Source: Aquincola tertiaricarbonis (GTDB lineage: Bacteria; Pseudomonadota; Gammaproteobacteria; Burkholderiales; Burkholderiaceae_C). Taken from it: a stretch of DNA of 64,000 nucleotides. Where the stretch lies: assembly GCF_023573145.1 (NCBI RefSeq), contig NZ_CP097635.1, forward strand, positions 2,542,001 to 2,606,000, given 5' to 3'. Position 1 is the first letter of the stretch, and each line of letters starts with the position of its first letter. Positions 8,609 to 17,461 of this stretch are shown here, one piece after another. The notes below the pieces were generated by a model that made no database searches, had not been told where the DNA came from, and worked only from the letters and a program-made list of their open reading frames with translations. The translations under genes were made by a program, and so were the position numbers.

Positions 8609-8629
8609 GGCCTGGGACTAACCCAGGCC
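8609..8629 (-). terminator. Hairpin at the end of the IclR gene
   Basis: A perfect 8-bp inverted repeat (GGCCTGGG and CCCAGGCC) with a 5-base loop; the loop contains the IclR stop codon. No T-run follows on the minus strand, so it is a structural candidate rather than a clear intrinsic terminator. A second, weaker stem (CGCCTC at 8541-8546 and GAGGCG at 8554-8559) lies between it and the receptor gene. Confidence 0.4.
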
Positions 8630-9487
8630 GTCGCCCCGTTCGCCCGGCACGATGCGGGCCGCGCTGGCCGGCAGCTCGCCGGCGGCCAGGCTTTGCGCCG
8701 GCCGCCGCAGCGTGGCGTCGAAGGGGTGGATGCGGGGCGTCAGCGCCGCCGCCTCGCGCTTGAGCAGTTCCACCACCGTGGGCAGGCGTTCGGCGTTCAG
8801 GCGGTCGCTGAGCGTGCCCACGCTCAAGGCGGCCACCGCACGGCCTTCACGGTCGAGCACCGGAACCGCCACGCCGGCCATGCCTTCCAGCAGGCCGGTG
8901 TTGCGGCCGGCATAGCCCTGGGCGCGGGTGCGCTCCACCTCGGTGCGCAGGTACACCTCGTCGTACACGCCGTACTCCCGCACGCGCGAGAGGTTGAAGC
9001 GGATCACCTCCTCGCGCTCGGCCTCGGGCAGGAAGGCCAGGATGGCCAGCGCCCCCTGGCCCACGCCCAGCGCGATGCGGCCGCCCACGTCGCCGGTGAA
9101 GCTGCGGATGGGGAAGGGCCCTTCGGCGCGGTCCAGGCACACCGCGTCGAAGCCGCTGCGCGCCAGCAGGAAGATGGTGTCGCCCAGGCTGCCGCACAGC
9201 CGCAGCAGCGCCGGCCGGCACAGGCTGCGCAGGCCACCGGGGTTGCCGGCCTGCGCAGCCAGCGCGAAGAAGTCGAGGCTGAGCCGGTAGCGCTTGCTGC
9301 GCTCGTCCTGTTCCACCACGCCTTCGGCCACCAGCTGTGCCAGCAAGCGGTGCACGGTGGCCTGCGTCAGCCCCACGCTGCGCGCCAGTTTGGTGACGCG
9401 TCCGCCTTCGGCCTGCACCTCGGCCAGCGCGCGGATCAGCGCGAATACCCGAGCAACACCACCGGTGGCTGTTGACACGTCCGACAT
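8618..9487 (-). CDS. IclR-family transcription regulator
   Basis: 289 residues. The N-terminal winged helix-turn-helix is at about 10-70 (RVFALIRALAEV, KLARSVGLTQATVHRLLAQL, EGVVEQDERSKRYRL), followed by the IclR effector-binding GAF-like domain (LFLARSGFDAVCLDR-like segment, GQGALAILAFLPEAE, GYAGRNTGLLEGMAGVAVPV, ALSVGTLSDRL). The length is slightly above the family norm of 250-270 because of a 30-residue tail. An AGGAGG box lies 4 bases before the ATG. It is divergent from the ABC/dehydrogenase operon, and a palindrome typical of this family stands between the two, so it most likely controls that operon (and itself) in response to the transported substrate. Confidence 0.9.
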   Translation of the reverse strand: MSDVSTATGGVARVFALIRALAEVQAEGGRVTKLARSVGLTQATVHRLLAQLVAEGVVEQDERSKRYRLSLDFFALAAQAGNPGGLRSLCRPALLRLCGSLGDTIFLLARSGFDAVCLDRAEGPFPIRSFTGDVGGRIALGVGQGALAILAFLPEAEREEVIRFNLSRVREYGVYDEVYLRTEVERTRAQGYAGRNTGLLEGMAGVAVPVLDREGRAVAALSVGTLSDRLNAERLPTVVELLKREAAALTPRIHPFDATLRRPAQSLAAGELPASAARIVPGERGDGLG

Positions 9488-9530
9488 GCTTCCTCCTGGT
9501 GGAATCGAGTTCGGCTGCAGTATTTCATAG

Positions 9531-9547
9531 ATTCCGTTGAACGGAAT
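9531..9547. promoter_or_regulatory. Probable IclR operator (17-bp palindrome)
   Basis: ATTCCGTT-G-AACGGAAT is a perfect 8-1-8 inverted repeat in the 186-base gap between the IclR gene and the operon it faces. Operators of the IclR family commonly have a TTCCG...CGGAA core, which this matches. The surrounding AT-rich segment (9520-9575) is the only low-GC patch nearby and probably contains both divergent promoters. Confidence 0.6.
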
Positions 9548-9673
9548 AAATCAAAGAAATCTTCTGATTAGTGGAATACCTGGGGCGGTCTGGCCTGCAC
9601 GTTGCAATAGATTGCCCATGTGCAGCCCCCGGCCACCGCAGCCTGCGGCGGGGCGGGCTGCCGGAGATGGCTC

Positions 9674-10777
9674 ATGGCATTCCTCACGCTGTCGGACGTC
9701 AGCAAGTACTACGGCGCCACCTGCGCCGTGCAGGGCATGAACCTCGCGATCGAGCAGGGCGAGTTCGTGTCGCTGCTGGGCCCTTCGGGCTGCGGCAAGA
9801 CCACCACGCTGCAGATGGTGGCCGGCTTCGTGCCGGTGAGCAGTGGCCGCATCACGCTGGCCGGCCGCGACATCACGCACGCGGCGGCCAACACCCGCGG
9901 GCTGGGCATCGTGTTCCAGAGCTATGCGCTGTTTCCGCACATGACGGTGGAGGCCAACGTCGGCTTCGGCCTCGAGATGCGCAAGCTGCCCGCCGCCGAA
10001 CGTCAGCGCAAGGTCAAGCAGGCGCTCGAGCTGGTGCACCTGTCGGCCCATGCCACCCGCTACCCGCGGGAGTTGTCGGGCGGCCAGCGCCAGCGCGTGG
10101 CGCTGGCGCGGGCGCTGGTCATCGAGCCGCCGGTGCTGCTGCTCGACGAGCCGCTGAGCAACCTCGACGCCCAGCTGCGCGAAGAGATGCAGTACGAGCT
10201 GCGCCGCATCCAGCGCACGCTGGGCACCACCACGCTGATGGTCACGCACGACCAGGACGAGGCGCTGTCCATCAGCGACCGCGTGGTGGTGATGCGCGGC
10301 GGCTGCACCGAGCAGATCGGCCATCCGCATGCGGTGTATGAACGGCCGCAGTCGCGCTTCATCGCCGGCTTCGTGGGCAAGGCCAATCTGCTGCGTGGCA
10401 CGGTGCGCACGGCGGCGGCCGGCGCTGCCCGTGTGGCGTTGGACGGACTGGCCTTCGACCTGCAAGTGGGCGCGCTGGAAGGCGTGGCCGCAGGCCAGCC
10501 TGTCGCCCTGAGCCTGCGGCCCGAGAAGCTGCAGCTGCTGCCCGCCGGCCAGGGCCGGCTGGCCGGCACCGTGGCCGAGCGTTACTTCCTGGGCAGCCAG
10601 TGGTTCTATGCGCTGGCCACGCCGGCCGGCACCTGGATGGCGCTGGCCCCCAACGACGGCCGCGACGCGCTGGCCGAAGGCCAGGCCGTGGGCATCGACT
10701 GGCCCGATGGCGCACTGCGCCTGCTGGCCGAAGCGGCGCAACCGGCGCAAGCAGCGCAAGCTGCGGAACAGGCCTGA
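9674..10777 (+). CDS. ABC transporter ATPase (PotA-like)
   Basis: 367 residues. Walker A (GPSGCGKTT), Q-loop (FQSYALFPHMTV), signature (LSGGQRQRVALARAL), Walker B (VLLLDEPLSNLD) and H-loop (VTHDQDEA) are all present, and a TOBE domain follows (about 280-350). This is the arrangement of the spermidine/putrescine (PotA) and iron/thiamine type importers, which energise uptake of small amines, amino acids or opines. The chosen start, 18 codons inside the longest frame, gives the usual PotA N-terminus (AFLTLSDVSKYYG) and has a GGAG box 7 bases upstream. It is the first gene of an operon of seven genes joined by 4-base overlaps or gaps of a few bases. Confidence 0.92.
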   Translation: MAFLTLSDVSKYYGATCAVQGMNLAIEQGEFVSLLGPSGCGKTTTLQMVAGFVPVSSGRITLAGRDITHAAANTRGLGIVFQSYALFPHMTVEANVGFGLEMRKLPAAERQRKVKQALELVHLSAHATRYPRELSGGQRQRVALARALVIEPPVLLLDEPLSNLDAQLREEMQYELRRIQRTLGTTTLMVTHDQDEALSISDRVVVMRGGCTEQIGHPHAVYERPQSRFIAGFVGKANLLRGTVRTAAAGAARVALDGLAFDLQVGALEGVAAGQPVALSLRPEKLQLLPAGQGRLAGTVAERYFLGSQWFYALATPAGTWMALAPNDGRDALAEGQAVGIDWPDGALRLLAEAAQPAQAAQAAEQA

Positions 10778-10781
10778 CGCG

Positions 10782-11648
10782 ATGGCGGCTTCTTCCCAAC
10801 CCTCGCGCAGCCTGCCCTGGCTGCTCAGCGGCCCGGCGCTGCTGCTGTTCACCGTGATGCTGCTGGTGCCGCTGGCCCTCACCGCGGTGCTGTCCTTCAA
10901 TGCCTACGACGTGGCCACCGGCGTCAAGCCGGGCGAGTTCACGCTGGCGCATTACGCCCAGGTGGCGGGCGACGACTACTACCGCGGCATCTTCTGGCGC
11001 ACCTTCTGGATCTCGGCCCTGGTGGCGCTGATCTGCGCCGTGGTGGGCACCGCCGAGGCGGTGGTGCTCAGCCGCATGAGCCAGCCCTGGCGCTCCATCC
11101 TGCTGCTGGTGGTGCTGGCGCCGCTGCTGGTCAGCGTGGTGGTGCGGGCCTTCGGCTGGAGCATGCTGCTGGGCCCCGAGGGCGTGGTCAACACGGCTTT
11201 GCAGGCGCTGGGCATCGGCCGTGTGCGGCTGCTGTACACCGAATGGGCGGTGGTCATCGCGCTGGTGCACGTGATGCTGCCCTTCATGGTCATCCCGGTG
11301 TGGACCTCGCTGCAGAAGCTCGATCCGCAGGTGGAAAGCGCCGCGCTGTCGCTGATGGCCTCGCCTTTCACGGTGCTGCGCCGGGTGGTGCTGCCACAGG
11401 TGGTGCCGGGCGTGCTGTCGGGCAGCCTCATCGTCTTCGGCCTGTCGGCCAGCAGCTTCGCCATCCCCGGCCTGCTGGGCGGCCGGCGGCTGAAGATGGT
11501 GGCCACCATCGTCTACGACGAATACCTGCATGAGCTGAACTGGCCGCTGGGCGCGGCCGTGGCCCTGGTGCTGCTGGTGGCCAACCTGCTGGTGCTGGTG
11601 AGCCTGAACCGCATGGTCGAAGGCCGCTACAAGCGGGCCCTGGGATGA
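10782..11648 (+). CDS. ABC transporter permease (PotB-like)
   Basis: 288 residues with about six membrane spans and the cytoplasmic EAA-type loop (ESAALSLMASPFTVLRRVVL, about 185-205) that contacts the ATPase. The start four bases after the ATPase stop gives a short cytoplasmic N-terminus before the first span (LLLFTVMLLVPLALTAVL). A longer frame extends back into the ATPase gene and is rejected because it would overlap by 170 bases. It forms the channel with the next gene. Confidence 0.9.
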   Translation: MAASSQPSRSLPWLLSGPALLLFTVMLLVPLALTAVLSFNAYDVATGVKPGEFTLAHYAQVAGDDYYRGIFWRTFWISALVALICAVVGTAEAVVLSRMSQPWRSILLLVVLAPLLVSVVVRAFGWSMLLGPEGVVNTALQALGIGRVRLLYTEWAVVIALVHVMLPFMVIPVWTSLQKLDPQVESAALSLMASPFTVLRRVVLPQVVPGVLSGSLIVFGLSASSFAIPGLLGGRRLKMVATIVYDEYLHELNWPLGAAVALVLLVANLLVLVSLNRMVEGRYKRALG

Positions 11649-12460
11649 GCGCGAACACCATGAACCCTCGTCGCAACGGGCCGCTGGCCCTGGCCTTCAA
11701 CGCGCTGGTCATCACCTTCATGCTGGCACCGCTGGTGGTGGTGTGCGCGGTGGCTTTCACGCCCGAAAACACGCTGAGCCTGCCCACCACGCGCTGGAGC
11801 CTGCGCTGGTTCGAGGCGGTGTTCCACCACCCTGACTTCGTGCAGAGCTTCTGGAACAGCCTGTCGCTGGCGCTGGCCTCGGCCACGCTGGCCACCGTGC
11901 TGGCGGTGCCGGCGGGCCTGGCCATCAGCCGCTACAGCTTCGCGGGGCGCGACCTGCTCAACGGCCTCTTCCTGTCGCCGCTGGTGGTGCCGCACCTGGT
12001 GCTGGGCGTGGCGCTGCTGCGCCTCTTCGGCCTGGTGGGCGGCGCCGGCAGCTTCGGCTGGCTGGTGCTGGCCCATGCGCTGGTCATCACGCCGTACGTA
12101 ATGCGGCTGGTGCTGGCCGCGCTGGTGGGCTTCGACCGCAGCGCCGAGCATGCGGCGCTGTCGCTGGGCGCCAGCCATGCCACGGTGTTCCGCCGCATCA
12201 CGCTGCCGATGATCCTGCCCGGCGTGTCCGGCGGCTGGCTGCTGGCCTTCATCAACAGCTTCGACGAGGTGACGATGAGCATCTTCGTCACCGCGCCCAG
12301 CACCGTGACGCTGCCGGTGCGCATGTACATGTACGCCACCGAATCGATCGACCCGCTGATGGCGGCCGTCTCCGCGCTGATGGTGGCGGTCACCGCGGCG
12401 GCCATGGTGCTGCTGGACCGGCTGTACGGCCTGGACCGCGTGCTGGTGGGCAAGGCATGA
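11645..12460 (+). CDS. ABC transporter permease (PotC-like)
   Basis: 271 residues with six predicted membrane spans and the EAA loop (AEHAALSLGASHATVFRRIT). It resembles the second permease of polyamine/opine importers. Its ATG overlaps the previous stop codon (ATGA), the usual sign of translational coupling, and its own stop overlaps the next ATG in the same manner. Confidence 0.9.
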   Translation: MSANTMNPRRNGPLALAFNALVITFMLAPLVVVCAVAFTPENTLSLPTTRWSLRWFEAVFHHPDFVQSFWNSLSLALASATLATVLAVPAGLAISRYSFAGRDLLNGLFLSPLVVPHLVLGVALLRLFGLVGGAGSFGWLVLAHALVITPYVMRLVLAALVGFDRSAEHAALSLGASHATVFRRITLPMILPGVSGGWLLAFINSFDEVTMSIFVTAPSTVTLPVRMYMYATESIDPLMAAVSALMVAVTAAAMVLLDRLYGLDRVLVGKA

Positions 12461-12756
12461 GCATGCCCAATACCTTGCTGCATCGCGTGGGTGAGCGCGA
12501 ACGCACCGTCATCCAGCTGCGCATCGACGGCCAGCCCGCGCAGGCGCTGCAGGGCGACACCGTGCTCACCGCCGTGCTCACGCAACGCGGCCGGCTGCGC
12601 GTGCATGAACGCAGCGGCGCGCCGCATGCCGGTTTCTGCCTGATGGGCGCCTGCCAGGACTGCTGGGTGCAACTGGCCGATGGCCGGCGCCTGCGCGCCT
12701 GCGCCACGCCGGTGCAACCCGGCATGGACGTGCGCACCGATGGAGGCTGGCGATGA
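12457..12756 (+). CDS. Small 2Fe-2S subunit of a FAD-dependent amino/opine dehydrogenase (HcnA/LhpF-like)
   Basis: 99 residues. A plant-ferredoxin-like cluster site is visible: C-x4-C-x2-C (CLMGACQDC) and a fourth Cys about 12 residues on (LRAC). The protein matches the gamma subunit of hydrogen cyanide synthase (HcnA), D-hydroxyproline dehydrogenase (LhpF) and opine/proline dehydrogenase complexes, where it passes electrons between the two FAD subunits. It overlaps both neighbours by 4 bases, and the next two genes supply the other two subunits. Confidence 0.85.
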   Translation: MSMPNTLLHRVGERERTVIQLRIDGQPAQALQGDTVLTAVLTQRGRLRVHERSGAPHAGFCLMGACQDCWVQLADGRRLRACATPVQPGMDVRTDGGWR

Positions 12757-14228
12757 GCGCGCCGCTGACCGACCCCAAGCTGCCGCCGGTGGTGGTGGGC
12801 GCCGGCCCGGCCGGTGTGCGCGCGGTGCAGGCCCTGGTGGCCCATGGCCTGCGGCCGGTGTGGGTGGACGAGGCCCCGCGTGGCGGCGGCCAGATCTACC
12901 GCCAGCCGCCGCCCGGCTTCACCCGGCCTGCCAAGGCCTTGTACGGCTTCGAGGCCGGCCGCGCCCAGGCGCTGCATGCCACGCTGGCCGCGCTGCTGCC
13001 GCAGGTGGACCACCGGCCCGACACCCTGGTGTGGCATGCGTTGCCGGCAGCGCCCGGCCAGCCGCAGGCCGGCACGCTGAGCCTGCTGCACGGCCCCGCC
13101 CAGCAGCAGCACAGCCTGCCCTTCGGCCAGCTGCTGCTGGCCACCGGCGCCACCGATCGGGTGCTGCCCATGCCCGGCTGGACGCTGCCCGGCGTGTTCA
13201 GCCTGGGCGGTGCGCAGGTGGCGCTGAAGTCGCAGGCCTGCGCCATCGGCCAGCGAGTGGTGTTCATCGGCACCGGGCCGCTGCTGTACCTGGTGGCCTG
13301 GCAGTACATGAAAGCCGGCGTGCAGGTGGCCGCGGTGCTGGACAACGCGCGCCTGGCCGACCAGGTGGCCGCGCTGCCCGACCTGGCGCTGCAGCCCGTG
13401 GTGCTGGCCAAGGGTGCTTGGTTCGTGGCCCAGCTGGCCGCCGCCGGCGTGCCGGTGCACCGCGGCGCCCGTGCGCTGCGGCTGCTGCCCGACGAAGCGG
13501 GCGAGCGCCTGCAGGCCGTGGTGTGGACCGACGGCGTGCGGGAGCACACCCTGGCCTGCGACGGTGCCGCACTGGGCCACGGCCTGCGCAGCGAAACCCA
13601 GCTGGCCGATTTGCTGGGCTGCGCCTTCGAGTGGCAGCCCTTGCACCGCGCCTGGCTGCCGCGCCGCGACGAAGCCGGCCGCGCCAGCGCCCGCGGCGTG
13701 TACCTGGCCGGTGACGGCGCCGGCATCCTGGGTGCCGATGCGGCCGAGTGGGCCGGTGAACGGGCCGCGCTGGCCATGCTGGCCGACCGCGGCATCGCGG
13801 TGGACGCGGGCCGGGTGCGGTGGCTGCAAGCCCGCCTGGCCCGCAGCACACGCTTTCGCCAGGGGCTGGAGCGCGCCTTCCCGTTGCCGCCCGACTGGGC
13901 CGCGCAGGTGCCCGACGAGACCGTCATCTGCCGCTGCGAGCACCTGACCGCCGGCGAGCTGCGCCGCGTGGCGCAGGACACCGGCGCGGCCGAGCTGAGC
14001 CGGCTCAAGGCCCTGTCGCGCCTGGGCATGGGCCGCTGCCAGGGCCGCATGTGCGGCGCCGCGGCCGCCGAGCTGCTGGCCCAGGCCACCCACCAGCCGG
14101 TGGAGCGGGTGGGGCGGCTACGGGCGCAGGCGCCGGTCAAACCGATTCCCTTGCTGGCCTTGCCGGTGGCAGCGGCCGAGAGCGGCCCGGCCGAAGCCCA
14201 CACCGCCGCGGCCGGAGGCCAGGCATGA
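12753..14228 (+). CDS. FAD/NAD(P)-binding subunit of a heterotrimeric dehydrogenase (HcnB/OoxA-like)
   Basis: 491 residues. A first dinucleotide-binding fold (VVGAGPAGVRAVQAL, residues 13-28) and a second (VFIGTGPLLYLVAW, about 170) are followed near the C-terminus (about 390-440) by a BFD-like iron-sulfur domain with Cys in CRC and CQGRMC. This is the alpha subunit seen in OoxA, HcnB and LhpE. It receives electrons from the catalytic subunit via the small 2Fe-2S protein; physiological substrates of the family include octopine, nopaline, glycine and D-hydroxyproline. A Pro/Ala-rich tail follows the Cys cluster. Substrate is not decided by sequence. Confidence 0.88.
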   Translation: MSAPLTDPKLPPVVVGAGPAGVRAVQALVAHGLRPVWVDEAPRGGGQIYRQPPPGFTRPAKALYGFEAGRAQALHATLAALLPQVDHRPDTLVWHALPAAPGQPQAGTLSLLHGPAQQQHSLPFGQLLLATGATDRVLPMPGWTLPGVFSLGGAQVALKSQACAIGQRVVFIGTGPLLYLVAWQYMKAGVQVAAVLDNARLADQVAALPDLALQPVVLAKGAWFVAQLAAAGVPVHRGARALRLLPDEAGERLQAVVWTDGVREHTLACDGAALGHGLRSETQLADLLGCAFEWQPLHRAWLPRRDEAGRASARGVYLAGDGAGILGADAAEWAGERAALAMLADRGIAVDAGRVRWLQARLARSTRFRQGLERAFPLPPDWAAQVPDETVICRCEHLTAGELRRVAQDTGAAELSRLKALSRLGMGRCQGRMCGAAAAELLAQATHQPVERVGRLRAQAPVKPIPLLALPVAAAESGPAEAHTAAAGGQA

Positions 14229-15409
14229 ACGCGCCTGCCCTGCAGACCCCCGCGCGGCGGCTGAAGACCGACGTGGCCATCATCGGCGGTGGCATCGTCG
14301 GCGCCTCGGCCGCGCTGGCGCTGCGCCAGCTGGGCCACCGGGTGGTGCTGCTGGAACGCGACCTGTGCGGCTCGCGCTCCAGCGGCGTCAACTACGGTGG
14401 CGTGCGCCGGCAGGGCCGCTTGCCGGTGCAGCTGCCGCTGGCGCAGCGCGCGCATCCCATCTGGGCCCGGCTGCCCGAACTCATCGGCACCGATGGCGAG
14501 TACCGCCGCAGCGGCCATTTCAAGATCGCGCGCAGCGAGTCCGACATGGCGGCGCTGGAGGCTTATGCCGACCTGAGCCGCGACTTCGACCTCGGCCTGC
14601 AGCTGCTCAGCGCCGACCAGGTGCGTGCGCAATGCGGTCCCTGGCTGGGCGGCGCGGCGGTGGGGGGCTCCTTGTGCCCGGAAGACGGGCAGGCCAATCC
14701 CCGGCTGGTGTCGCCCGCGTTTGCCCGCGCCGCCGCGCGTGCCGGCGCGCAGGTGCTGGAACGCCATGCGGTGCATGAGGTGGTGCACGACGGCGCGCTG
14801 TTCCACCTGCGCGCCGGCGATGGCCTGCAGGTGCAGGCGCCCGTGCTGCTGAATTGCGCCGGGGCCTGGGCCGGTGCGCTGGCCGCGCAGTTCGGCGAGC
14901 CGGTGCCGCTGGTCAGCAACCACCCGGCCATGGCCGTGACCGAGCCGCTGCCGGCCTTTTTGCCCTGGAGCCTGGGCGTGGAGGGTGGCGGCATCTACTG
15001 CCGGCAGGTGCCCAGCGGCCAGCTGGTGCTGGGCGGTGGCCAGGCCGAGCCGGTGAGCGCCGATGCGCTGCACACCCGCGTGGCCGCGCCCACGCTGGGC
15101 ACGCTGATGCAGCAGGCGATCGACCTGCTGCCCGAGCTGCGCCATGCGCAGCTCATCCGCACCTGGAGCGGCACCGAAGGTAACCTGCCCGACCGCCAGC
15201 CGGTGCTGGGCCCCAGCGCCACCACGCCGGGCCTGTTCCATGGCTTCGGCTTCTGCGGTGCGGGCTTCCAGATCGGCCCCGCCGTGGGCGAGGTGCTGGC
15301 CGAGCTGGTGCACAGCGGCCGCAGCAGCACACCGATCGAGGCTTTCGCCATCACCCGTTTCCCGTCCCCCGCCGCCGTTCAAACCCCTCTGCCAGGAGCA
15401 CACCGATGA
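14225..15409 (+). CDS. FAD-dependent amino acid dehydrogenase, catalytic subunit (HcnC/OoxB/LhpB-like, DAO family)
   Basis: 394 residues. The FAD fold starts at about residue 19 (VAIIGGGIVGASAALALRQLG), and the D-amino-acid-oxidase fold continues with SSGVNYGGVRRQG, LLNCAGAWAGALA, TWSGTEGNLPDRQPVLGP and GFCGAGFQIGPAVGEVLAEL. It oxidises the C-N bond of an amino acid or opine to an imine. The ATG overlaps the previous stop and the binding-protein ATG overlaps its own. The downstream aminoadipate genes make pipecolate (or a D-amino acid of lysine metabolism) an attractive substrate, but that is inference; opines or hydroxyproline are equally compatible with the family. Confidence 0.88.
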   Translation: MNAPALQTPARRLKTDVAIIGGGIVGASAALALRQLGHRVVLLERDLCGSRSSGVNYGGVRRQGRLPVQLPLAQRAHPIWARLPELIGTDGEYRRSGHFKIARSESDMAALEAYADLSRDFDLGLQLLSADQVRAQCGPWLGGAAVGGSLCPEDGQANPRLVSPAFARAAARAGAQVLERHAVHEVVHDGALFHLRAGDGLQVQAPVLLNCAGAWAGALAAQFGEPVPLVSNHPAMAVTEPLPAFLPWSLGVEGGGIYCRQVPSGQLVLGGGQAEPVSADALHTRVAAPTLGTLMQQAIDLLPELRHAQLIRTWSGTEGNLPDRQPVLGPSATTPGLFHGFGFCGAGFQIGPAVGEVLAELVHSGRSSTPIEAFAITRFPSPAAVQTPLPGAHR

Positions 15410-16458
15410 CACCGCGTCCCACCCTGATCGCCATGGCCGCCGCGGCCACCGCCTTGATGGCCGCCGCCGGCCCCGCCGCCGCGCAAAGCAAGACGCTGTA
15501 CGTGGGCATGAACGGCGGCACGATGGAGAAGGCGTACACCCAGTACGTGTTCCCTGCCTTCGAGAAGCTGCACAACGTGCGCGTGGTGGTGGTGCCCGGC
15601 ACCAGCAGCGACATCCTGGCCAAGGCGCAGGCCAACAAGGACAAGCCGCAGCTGCACATCATGTTCCTGGACGACGGCATCATGATGCGCGCCATCGGCA
15701 TGGGCCTGTGCCAGAAGCAGAAGCCCAGCGCTGCGCTGGCCGACCTGTACCCGGCCGCCCGCTTCAAGGACGACATGGCCAGCGGCGTGAGCCTGGGCAT
15801 GACCGGCCTGGCCTACAACAAGAAGCTGTTCGACGAGAAGAAGTGGGCGCCGCCCACCTCGCGGATGGACCTGGCCGACCCGAAGTTCAAGGGCAAGGTG
15901 GTGTTCCAGAGCCTGTCGTCGTCCACCTTCGGGCTGCATGGCTTTCTGATGTTCAACCGCATCCAGGGCGGCAACGACAAGAACGTGGAGCCGGGCTTCA
16001 AGGCCTGGGGCAGCACCATCGGCCCCAACGTGCTGGAGTACATCCCCAGCTCGGCCAAGATCAGCGAGATGGTGCAGACCGGCGAGGCCGCCTTGTTCCC
16101 GCTCACGCCCACCGGCGTGGCGGCGCTCAAGGCCAAGGGCATTCCGGTGGAGTACGCCCAGCCCAAGGAAGGCTCGGTGGTGCTGGTCACGGCCCAGTGC
16201 GTGCTGGCCAACAACTCCGAGCCCGACCTGGCCCAGAAGCTCAGCGAGTTCCTGCTCAGCCCGCAGGCGCAGGCCAACGTGCTGGAGTTCGGCTCGCAGA
16301 TCCCCACCAACCCCAAGGCGCCGGTGGTGGGCGACGGCATCGCGCAGACCGCCAACATCAACAAGTGGATGAAGAATGCGGTGACGGTGGACTGGGACAG
16401 CATCAACGCCAACCGGCCGGCGTGGAATGCGCGGTGGAACAAGACGGTGGAGCGCTAA
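15406..16458 (+). CDS. ABC transporter periplasmic substrate-binding protein (PotD/Bac_SBP family)
   Basis: 350 residues with a signal peptide (TALMAAAGPAAAQ). The mature protein has the type-II periplasmic binding fold of polyamine/iron/opine binding proteins (KTLYVGMNGGTMEKAY, KPQLHIMFLDDGIMM, MTGLAYNKKLF, DPKFKGKVVFQS). It delivers substrate to the permease pair encoded earlier in the operon. Unusually the binding protein is the last gene, behind the dehydrogenase subunits. The ATG overlaps the upstream stop by 4 bases, and the last 4 bases overlap the convergent LysR gene. Confidence 0.9.
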   Translation: MTPRPTLIAMAAAATALMAAAGPAAAQSKTLYVGMNGGTMEKAYTQYVFPAFEKLHNVRVVVVPGTSSDILAKAQANKDKPQLHIMFLDDGIMMRAIGMGLCQKQKPSAALADLYPAARFKDDMASGVSLGMTGLAYNKKLFDEKKWAPPTSRMDLADPKFKGKVVFQSLSSSTFGLHGFLMFNRIQGGNDKNVEPGFKAWGSTIGPNVLEYIPSSAKISEMVQTGEAALFPLTPTGVAALKAKGIPVEYAQPKEGSVVLVTAQCVLANNSEPDLAQKLSEFLLSPQAQANVLEFGSQIPTNPKAPVVGDGIAQTANINKWMKNAVTVDWDSINANRPAWNARWNKTVER

Positions 16459-17360
16459 GCCTCCGCCGCCGCCTGCGCCACCAGCCAGCGCCTGAAGGCC
16501 TGCAGCGGCGGGTGGTGTTCGCGGTCGATCGGCCAGGCCAGGTGGTAGGCGTCGGTGCTGGTCAGCGGGTGGTCGGCGGCCAGCACCAGGTCGCCGCGGG
16601 CCAGTTCGCTGTCGATGAGAAAGCGCGGCAGCAGCGCCACGCCCAGGCCGGCCACCGCGGCCTGGGCGGCCAGCGCGAACTGGTCCACCAGCATGCCGGG
16701 CAGCGGGCCGAAGGGCACCTGCGCGTCCTGCAGCCAGCGCTCCCAGGCATCGGGCCGGCTGGCCAGGTGCACCAGCGGCGCGCGCAGCAGGTCGGCGGGG
16801 CGCTTGAGCCGGTGCTGCCGGCGCAGTGCCGGGCTGCAGGCGGCCACCACGGTTTCGTGCATCAGCAGGTCGAGCCGCGCGCCAGGCCAGTCGGGCGGGC
16901 CGAAGTGGATGGCCGCGTCCAGCGGGTCGTTGCGGAAATCGAAAGGCGCCAGCCGCGTGTGCAGGTTGATGGTGATGCCCGGGTGCTCGGCCAGGAAGCC
17001 CGGCAGCCGCGGCGCCAGCCAGCGTGTGCCGAAGGTGGGCAGGATGGCCAGGTTCAGCGTGCCGCCCTGCGGGTTGGCGCGCACCGCCAGCGTGGCGGTG
17101 GCGATCTGCTGCAGCGCGCGCCGCACTTCCTGCGCATACAGCTCGCCCACCGGGCTCAGCCGCACGGTCTGCCGTTCACGCACGAAGAGCTCGGCGCCCA
17201 GCTGCTCTTCCAGCGCGCGGATCTGGCGGCTGACGGCGCTTTGCGTCAGGTGCAACTCGGCCGCCGCGGCGGTGAAGCTCTGCAGCCGGGCGGCGGCCTC
17301 CAGGGCGGCCAGGGCCGACATCGGTGGCAGGAAACGGCGGGGTGGGGCGGGTAGGGTCAT
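16455..17360 (-). CDS. LysR-family regulator (GcvA-like)
   Basis: 301 residues: N-terminal winged helix (RRFLPPMSALAALEAAARLQ, AAAELHLTQSAVSRQIRALE) and a C-terminal effector-binding domain with the GcvA-type flow (LNLAILPTFGTRWLAPRLPG, GPPDWPGARLDLLMHE, VAGLGVALLPRFLI). It is transcribed away from the hglS operon across a 101-base gap, the normal layout for a LysR regulator of its neighbour, and ends tail-to-tail with the binding-protein gene. The likely inducer is an intermediate of lysine/aminoadipate breakdown, by position only. Confidence 0.88.
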   Translation of the reverse strand: MTLPAPPRRFLPPMSALAALEAAARLQSFTAAAAELHLTQSAVSRQIRALEEQLGAELFVRERQTVRLSPVGELYAQEVRRALQQIATATLAVRANPQGGTLNLAILPTFGTRWLAPRLPGFLAEHPGITINLHTRLAPFDFRNDPLDAAIHFGPPDWPGARLDLLMHETVVAACSPALRRQHRLKRPADLLRAPLVHLASRPDAWERWLQDAQVPFGPLPGMLVDQFALAAQAAVAGLGVALLPRFLIDSELARGDLVLAADHPLTSTDAYHLAWPIDREHHPPLQAFRRWLVAQAAAEA

Positions 17361-17461
17361 GCTTGGGAGGAATGATATGGGTCCGGAAAGTCGTTTGTCA
17401 GCTGCTGGACCATCCCTTCAGAATCGACCAGGCTCGAACTCCTGCTTGATGCAGCCACCGC

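Noticed and set aside
10359..11531. Minus-strand open frame across the ABC genes
   Set aside because: His/Gln-rich shadow; the plus strand has Walker A/B motifs and overlapping starts.
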